Source of the DNA: Gordonia asplenii | GTDB taxonomy: Bacteria; Actinomycetota; Actinomycetes; Mycobacteriales; Mycobacteriaceae | Assembly: GCF_012933505.1 (NCBI RefSeq) | Contig: NZ_JABBNB010000009.1 | Span: forward strand, 62,001-126,000 | DNA: 64,000 nucleotides | Reading direction: 5' to 3' | Shown here: positions 59,585 to 64,000 of the stretch, in pieces | Numbering within the stretch: position 1 is the first letter of the stretch | Layout of the letters: each line of letters opens with the position of its first letter | Notes under the pieces: model-generated | Databases searched by the model: none | The model's input: only the letters and a program-made list of their open reading frames with translations | Told to the model about the DNA's origin: nothing | Program-made: the position numbers and the translations under genes

Positions 59585-60175
59585 CTAGCTGTACTCGGCG
59601 GCGGCGTCGAGCAGCCACTCGGCGAGGTAGTCGGCGAACGTCGACCGCACGAGGATGCGGTAGTCGTCGACGTCGAGCGGCAGCAGGATGATCGCCGCCT
59701 GCGCGAGCATGGTCTGTGCGGCCTGGCCCGGTGCGAATGCCGACGGGTGCAGGTCGAGCGAGCATCCCTTGGCGAGGACGTCGCGTGCCCGCGGCCCGCT
59801 GAGCCGGACGGTGGTGCGTTGCGCGGAGACGTCGGCGACGGCTCCGTTGAACGCACCCTCGGACGCGTCGATGGTGAGGGCCTCGATCAGTTGCCGTTCG
59901 AGTTCGAGACCGGACCGCTGCGAACTGGTCGCCAGCCATTCGCCGGGGCCCAGCCAGATCACCGTCGTCGTGTCGCCCGAGACCGCGGTGTTCGGCATCG
60001 TCGGCAATGCCGTGACACCGAGCAGCGAACTGATCCGGGCGTCGCCGGGATTGTCGGTCCAGATGTCGACCATGGCGACGAACGGTTCTTCGACGATCGA
60101 CACCGCGCCGCCGAGCGAGGCGAATGCGGGGGTCCAGTTGTGCAGTGGTGAACGTGCTTGCAGTGTGTCAGCCAT
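59585..60175 (-). CDS. soxG: Sarcosine oxidase gamma subunit
   Basis: 196-residue subunit of heterotetrameric sarcosine oxidase, structurally related to the folate-binding GcvT fold. [30 protein letters not shown] is an N-terminal family region (shown here in part: [10 protein letters not shown]), and [16 protein letters not shown] is the most conserved block. Its ATG overlaps the soxA stop by 8 bp. It stabilises the alpha/beta pair. Confidence 0.92.
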   Translation of the reverse strand: MADTLQARSPLHNWTPAFASLGGAVSIVEEPFVAMVDIWTDNPGDARISSLLGVTALPTMPNTAVSGDTTTVIWLGPGEWLATSSQRSGLELERQLIEALTIDASEGAFNGAVADVSAQRTTVRLSGPRARDVLAKGCSLDLHPSAFAPGQAAQTMLAQAAIILLPLDVDDYRILVRSTFADYLAEWLLDAAAEYS

Positions 60176-63011
60176 CGCGGCGGGCTCCTTCCGGGTCTAC
60201 GAGGACGCTTCCGGTAACTTCGACGGGCACCAGCTCGTCACCTATCGGGACCGCCAGGGTATCTCCGATCCGGGCATGTCCGCCCTTGACCAGAGCAAGC
60301 GCGAACGGACGGTCGAGCCAGGCGCTGCGATAGCTCGACGTCACATGTCCGAGCATCGGCACCGGTGGCGCCGGCAGCTCGCCGTTGTCGGGTCGCTCGA
60401 TGATCTGCGAGCCCTCCGGCAGGACGGTCGAGCGGTCGACCGGGAGGAGCCCGACGAATTGCTTGCGCATCGGGTTGAGGTTCTCCGCGCGGGTGTGCGA
60501 GCGCTTGCCGATGAAGTCGGCCTTCTTCTTCGACACCACCCAGTTCATGCCGAGGTCCTGCGGGGTGACCGTGCCGTCGGTGTCCTGCCCGATGATGGGA
60601 TAACCCTTCTCCGCACGCAGCACGTGCATCGTCTCGGTGCCGTACGGCGTGATGTCGTACTTGCGTCCGGCGTCGATCAGCCGTTCCCACACGGCGGCGC
60701 CGTGCCAGCCGGTCACATTGACCTCGTAGGCCAGTTCACCGGAGAAACTGACGCGCGCGATCCGAACGGGGACCCCGTCGAGCCAGGTATCTCTCCAGGC
60801 CATGAACGGGAACACCTCGCCTGCGACGTCGACGTCGCCGAACACCTCGCCGATCAGATCGCGCGAACGCGGCCCGACGACGGGGAACGTCTGCCAATGG
60901 TCGGTCACCGACGTCATCCGCACCCGCAGATGCGGCCACTCGGTCTGCAGCCATTCCTCCATCCAGTCGAGGATGTGCGCGGCGCCACCGGTCGTGGTGA
61001 ACACCATGAACCGATCGTCGGCCAGCCGCATCACGGTGCCGTCGTCGATGACCATGCCGTCGACGCCGCACATCACGCCGTACCGCAGCATGCCGACCTT
61101 CAGCGAACTCATCAGATTCGTGTAAAGCATGTCGAGGAAGACTCCCGCGTCGGGACCCTGCACGTCGATCTTGCCCAGCGTCGAACCGTCGAGGATGCCG
61201 ACACCGCCACGCACAGCGGCACATTCGCGCAGCACGGCCGCATCCATGTCTTCGTCGCCGCGCGGGTAGTAGCGGGGACGCTTCCACATGCCGACGTCTT
61301 CGAACACCGCGCCGGCGGCGACGTGCCAGTCGTGGCAGACGGTCCGGCGTACCGGATCGAAGAGGCTGCCGCCGGAGCGCCCGGCCAGGGCGGCGAAGGC
61401 GATTGGCGTATATGGCGGCCGGAAGGTCGTCACGCCGAGGCTCTCCACACTGCGGCCGATGATGTCGGCGGTGATGCCCGACGCCACGACGCCCGACGTC
61501 TTGCCCTGATCGTGGGCGGTGCCGATCGTGGTGTAGCGCTTGATGTGTTCCATCGACACCATGCCCGCGTCGACGGCCTGGCGCAGGTCGGCAACGGTGG
61601 CGTCGCGCTGGACGTCGACGAACTGTCGCGCTTCGGTGCCGGCGTCTGGAACGAACCAGACGATGGCCGGTGCCGTCGTGGGCGTCGGATCGGCCGGGGT
61701 GGGCGTCGCCGAACGAACCGGCGGCAGGCCGAAGGACTTGAGAACCGTTGCCGCGGCGGCGGTTCCGGCTTCAAGGCAGCCGCCGAGATCGAACTCGCCG
61801 GCGGCGGCGCCGGCGACGCTGCACAGCGCGAGCTCACCGGCCGGGACGAATGCGCCGAGCGCGTCGTCGTAGCGCAGCGCCCCGCGCACCTGGCTGAACA
61901 GATGCACTGCCGGGTTCCAGCCGCCGCTGACGAGCAGTGTGTCGCAGGCGATTTCATCGTCGCCGACGATGGCGTGCGTGACGCGGTCACCGCCCTTCGT
62001 GCCGGAAACCAGTGCACCGGAACGTAGTTCGATGCCGCGGTCGGCGCAGACTGCCTGTCGCGTCGCGCCGGGCTGCTCGCGTGCGTCGACGACGGCGGCG
62101 ATGCGGACCCCGGCGTCGTGCAGGTCGGCGACGGCGAGGTAAGCGCTGTCGTTGGTGGTGAACACCACGACGTCGGAGCCGATGCGCACTCCGTACCGGT
62201 GCAGGAAGGTGCGTGCGCTGCCGGCCAGCATGATGCCGGGACGGTCGTTGTCGGCGAATACGACGGGACGCTCATGCGCTCCGGTCGCGACGATGACGTG
62301 CTTCACCCGGATGCGCCAAATCCGTTGGCGTGCAACAGCTTCGTTGCCCCGGTGGTTTGTCCCGTCGCTGCGCTCGCCCCGGCGTTCGGCGGCGAGGATG
62401 AACCCGTCGTCGTAGTGGCCGAATGCGGTGGTGCGCTGCAGATGCACGACGTCGGGGTCGGCCGCGAGCGTGGCGACGGTGTGGGCGACCCAGTCCATGC
62501 CGGGGAGGCCGTCGAGAGTCTCGGTGCCACCGAGCAGCGAGCCACCGGCTTCGGTCTGCTCGTCGAGCAGGACTACACGTGCGCCCGCGCGTGAACAGGC
62601 AAGTGCGGCAGCCAGACCCGTGGGTCCGGCGCCGACGACGGCGACGTCGGCGTGAAGGTGCATGGCGTCGTAGGTCGCCGGGTCGGCGTCGGCGGCCAGC
62701 TTGCCCTGTCCCGGAATGCCGTGCGCCACCAGTCCGTCGAACAGTTCGACGGTGGTGGCCAGCATCATCGGCTCGGGGAACGGGGCGTCGATCTGCACGA
62801 GTCCGCCGGTGTCCTCGGCCCACGCCGCGGTGATGCCGCGCGGGCGGCCGAGCTTGATGCTGGAGGTGACGTGGTGAATTCCGTTGGCCAGCAAGGCCGA
62901 TGCGAGAGTGTCACCCCGGTGGCCGGTCAGCTGCCGGCCGTTGAAGGTGAAGCTCAGCTCGAAGGAACGGTCGATGCGTCCGCGCTCGGCGGTGCGAAAG
63001 GGTGCGCTCAT
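60168..63011 (-). CDS. soxA: Sarcosine oxidase alpha subunit
   Basis: 947-residue subunit carrying NAD(+) and a folate site. Residues about 20-115 are a 2Fe-2S-like fold without its cluster cysteines, followed by the dinucleotide fold DVAVVGAGPTGLAAALACSR (about 123) and IVATGAHERPVVF. The C-terminal 380 residues are a GcvT-like aminomethyltransferase domain that captures formaldehyde as methylene-tetrahydrofolate (LDGSTLGKIDVQGPDAG, FSGELAYEVNV, DLGMNW). ATG 63011 overlaps the soxD stop. Confidence 0.95.
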   Translation of the reverse strand: MSAPFRTAERGRIDRSFELSFTFNGRQLTGHRGDTLASALLANGIHHVTSSIKLGRPRGITAAWAEDTGGLVQIDAPFPEPMMLATTVELFDGLVAHGIPGQGKLAADADPATYDAMHLHADVAVVGAGPTGLAAALACSRAGARVVLLDEQTEAGGSLLGGTETLDGLPGMDWVAHTVATLAADPDVVHLQRTTAFGHYDDGFILAAERRGERSDGTNHRGNEAVARQRIWRIRVKHVIVATGAHERPVVFADNDRPGIMLAGSARTFLHRYGVRIGSDVVVFTTNDSAYLAVADLHDAGVRIAAVVDAREQPGATRQAVCADRGIELRSGALVSGTKGGDRVTHAIVGDDEIACDTLLVSGGWNPAVHLFSQVRGALRYDDALGAFVPAGELALCSVAGAAAGEFDLGGCLEAGTAAAATVLKSFGLPPVRSATPTPADPTPTTAPAIVWFVPDAGTEARQFVDVQRDATVADLRQAVDAGMVSMEHIKRYTTIGTAHDQGKTSGVVASGITADIIGRSVESLGVTTFRPPYTPIAFAALAGRSGGSLFDPVRRTVCHDWHVAAGAVFEDVGMWKRPRYYPRGDEDMDAAVLRECAAVRGGVGILDGSTLGKIDVQGPDAGVFLDMLYTNLMSSLKVGMLRYGVMCGVDGMVIDDGTVMRLADDRFMVFTTTGGAAHILDWMEEWLQTEWPHLRVRMTSVTDHWQTFPVVGPRSRDLIGEVFGDVDVAGEVFPFMAWRDTWLDGVPVRIARVSFSGELAYEVNVTGWHGAAVWERLIDAGRKYDITPYGTETMHVLRAEKGYPIIGQDTDGTVTPQDLGMNWVVSKKKADFIGKRSHTRAENLNPMRKQFVGLLPVDRSTVLPEGSQIIERPDNGELPAPPVPMLGHVTSSYRSAWLDRPFALALVKGGHARIGDTLAVPIGDELVPVEVTGSVLVDPEGARRDG

Positions 63012-63265
63012 GAGGCGGGCGTGCCTTTCTCGAATGCGTAGGTCGCGGTGTCGCGCACGGCGTTGAACCAGCGTCGGCACCCGGCGTTGTGGCTCCACCG
63101 TTCGGCGAAGCGGCCCTTCGGGTTGTCGCGGTAGAACACGTAGTGCGCCCACTGCTCGTCGGAAAGTGCTTGTGGGTCAGCGGGATAGACGACATGAGCC
63201 TGCCCGCCGTAGTGGAATTCGGTCTCTTCCCGCGGTCCGCACCACGGGCATTCGATGAGTTGCAC
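63008..63265 (-). CDS. soxD: Sarcosine oxidase delta subunit
   Basis: 85-residue zinc subunit. Ligands Cys6 and Cys9 in IECPWCGPR, His in WSHNAGCRRWFN and the following Cys complete the site. FYRDNPKGRFAERW is the family hallmark. It lies 20 bp after soxB and overlaps soxA by four bases. Confidence 0.95.
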   Translation of the reverse strand: MQLIECPWCGPREETEFHYGGQAHVVYPADPQALSDEQWAHYVFYRDNPKGRFAERWSHNAGCRRWFNAVRDTATYAFEKGTPAS

Positions 63266-63285
63266 GGTGTTGTCCTCCTCGGATG

Positions 63286-64000
63286 TCAGTGGGCGACGCC
63301 GGCGGCGCCGTGCTCGTCGACGAGCGCGCCGGTGATGAACCGGTCCAGGCTGAACGGCTCGATCAGTTCATGCAGACGGTCGTTGGCGATGGTGTCGGCC
63401 AGACACCAGCCGAGCCCCGGAGTGACCTTGAATCCGCCCGTGCCCCAACCGGCATTGAGATACACGTTCTGATACGGAGTACGCCCGACGATGGGCGACG
63501 CGTCTGGGCACACGTCGACGATGCCCGCCCAGGTGCGCAGCAGGTGCGCCCGCGCGAACACCGGGAACAGTTCGACGGCAGCGGCCATCTGTCGTTCGAT
63601 GATGTGGAACGCGCCGCGCTGGCCGTATCCGTTGTACGAGTCGATGCCGGCGCCCATCACCAGTTCGCCCTTATGCGCTTGGGACACATAGACATGCACC
63701 GCGTTGGACATGACGATCGTCGGGTGGATCGGCTCGAGCAACTCGGAGACGAGTGCCTGCAGCGGGTGGCTCTGCAGGGGCGTGCGGATGCCCAGTCGAT
63801 CGGTCAGCGTCGAGGTGTGCCCCGCCGCGCAAAGGGCGACCTGTCCCGTTGCGATCTCACCGCGGGTGGTCGCAACCGCGGTGACCTTGTCGCCGTCGGT
63901 GACGAATCCGGTGACTTCGCAGTTCTGGATGATGTCGATGCCCGCGGCGTCGGCCTGACGAGCGAAACCCCAAGCGACATAATCATGTTTGGCGATTCCG
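63286..64000 (-). CDS. soxB: Sarcosine oxidase beta subunit (5' end beyond window)
   Basis: The last 237 residues or so of the FAD/FMN-containing catalytic subunit, open to the window edge. [20 protein letters not shown] enters the frame at 64000; the substrate-side [20 protein letters not shown] (partly shown) and the FMN/FAD-domain end [18 protein letters not shown] are typical. The covalent-FMN His and the FAD N-terminus lie outside the window. First visible gene of soxBDAG-sdaA. Confidence 0.95.
   Translation of the reverse strand, partial: GIAKHDYVAWGFARQADAAGIDIIQNCEVTGFVTDGDKVTAVATTRGEIATGQVALCAAGHTSTLTDRLGIRTPLQSHPLQALVSELLEPIHPTIVMSNAVHVYVSQAHKGELVMGAGIDSYNGYGQRGAFHIIERQMAAAVELFPVFARAHLLRTWAGIVDVCPDASPIVGRTPYQNVYLNAGWGTGGFKVTPGLGWCLADTIANDRLHELIEPFSLDRFITGALVDEHGAAGVAH

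Noticed and set aside
58072-62027. Very long plus-strand open frames at 58-62 kb
   Set aside because: Antisense shadows of sdaA, soxG and soxA, which are unmistakable on the minus strand.

Overview
The window is chromosomal DNA from a high-GC actinobacterium that makes mycolic acids, most likely a Gordonia-type member of the Mycobacteriales. Supporting signs are a secreted mycolyltransferase of the antigen 85 family, a DUF3068 (PorA-type) membrane protein, an MmpL-type RND transporter, a PE-PPE-domain secreted hydrolase, a divergent Ku/LigD pair arranged as in mycobacteria, and many promoters whose -10 hexamer lies 6-8 nt before the start codon (leaderless transcription). Genus assignment is inference. 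I see no rRNA, tRNA, CRISPR array, transposase or phage gene.

Layout. 0-9.9 kb: partial amidase, mycolyltransferase, an ArsR-type metalloregulator with a His-rich CDF exporter, a 0.9-kb repeat block, DUF3068 protein, UbiB/ABC1 kinase and a zinc alcohol dehydrogenase. 10-14.5 kb: copper island (copB-type ATPase, csoR, copZ) with CsoR-like boxes at both promoters and nadB set between them. 15-20.9 kb: FAD dehydrogenase behind a KstR-like palindrome, PE-PPE hydrolase, and the three-gene transhydrogenase operon pntAA-pntAB-pntB. 21.6-25.1 kb: DoxX-like protein, DUF218 protein, a small membrane protein and a cyclic-nucleotide-type phosphodiesterase. 25.1-28.5 kb: ligD and ku. 28.6-34.8 kb: EthA-like Baeyer-Villiger monooxygenase, MFS exporter, and a DUF3556 membrane protein behind a second KstR-like palindrome, separated by long repeat-bearing spacers. 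34.9-41.1 kb: MMPL transporter, lactate 2-monooxygenase-type flavoprotein with a coupled leader ORF, MpaB-type (DUF2236) protein and two TetR regulators.

41.1-49.9 kb is an uncharacterised catabolic locus: TetR and cupin genes divergent from a tightly coupled operon of FAH-family enzyme, AMP-forming acyl-CoA ligase, StyA-like FAD monooxygenase, COG0402 amidohydrolase, flavin reductase (probable StyB partner) and OsmC-like protein. A 16-bp motif occurs twice in the divergent promoter. 49.3-53.7 kb holds a TetR gene and an SDR / acyl-CoA dehydrogenase / aminoglycoside-phosphotransferase-like kinase trio, the gene set known from 4-keto/4-hydroxy acid (levulinate-type) catabolism. 54.9-58.1 kb: phosphoglycerate-mutase-like protein, VOC protein, secreted protein and a SigG-like ECF sigma factor. 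58.2-64 kb: soxB(partial)-soxD-soxA-soxG-sdaA, a sarcosine to glycine/serine to pyruvate operon.

The spacers hold dispersed non-coding repeats: a MITE-like palindromic element (about 240-285 bp, terminal inverted repeats starting GCTGGTTGAGCC, two unrelated core types), a shorter relative of about 100-130 bp, REP-like hairpin arrays built on CGAGTGCCGAAGCGAGG, an approximately 75-bp palindrome present twice, and a degenerate 18-19-bp array.
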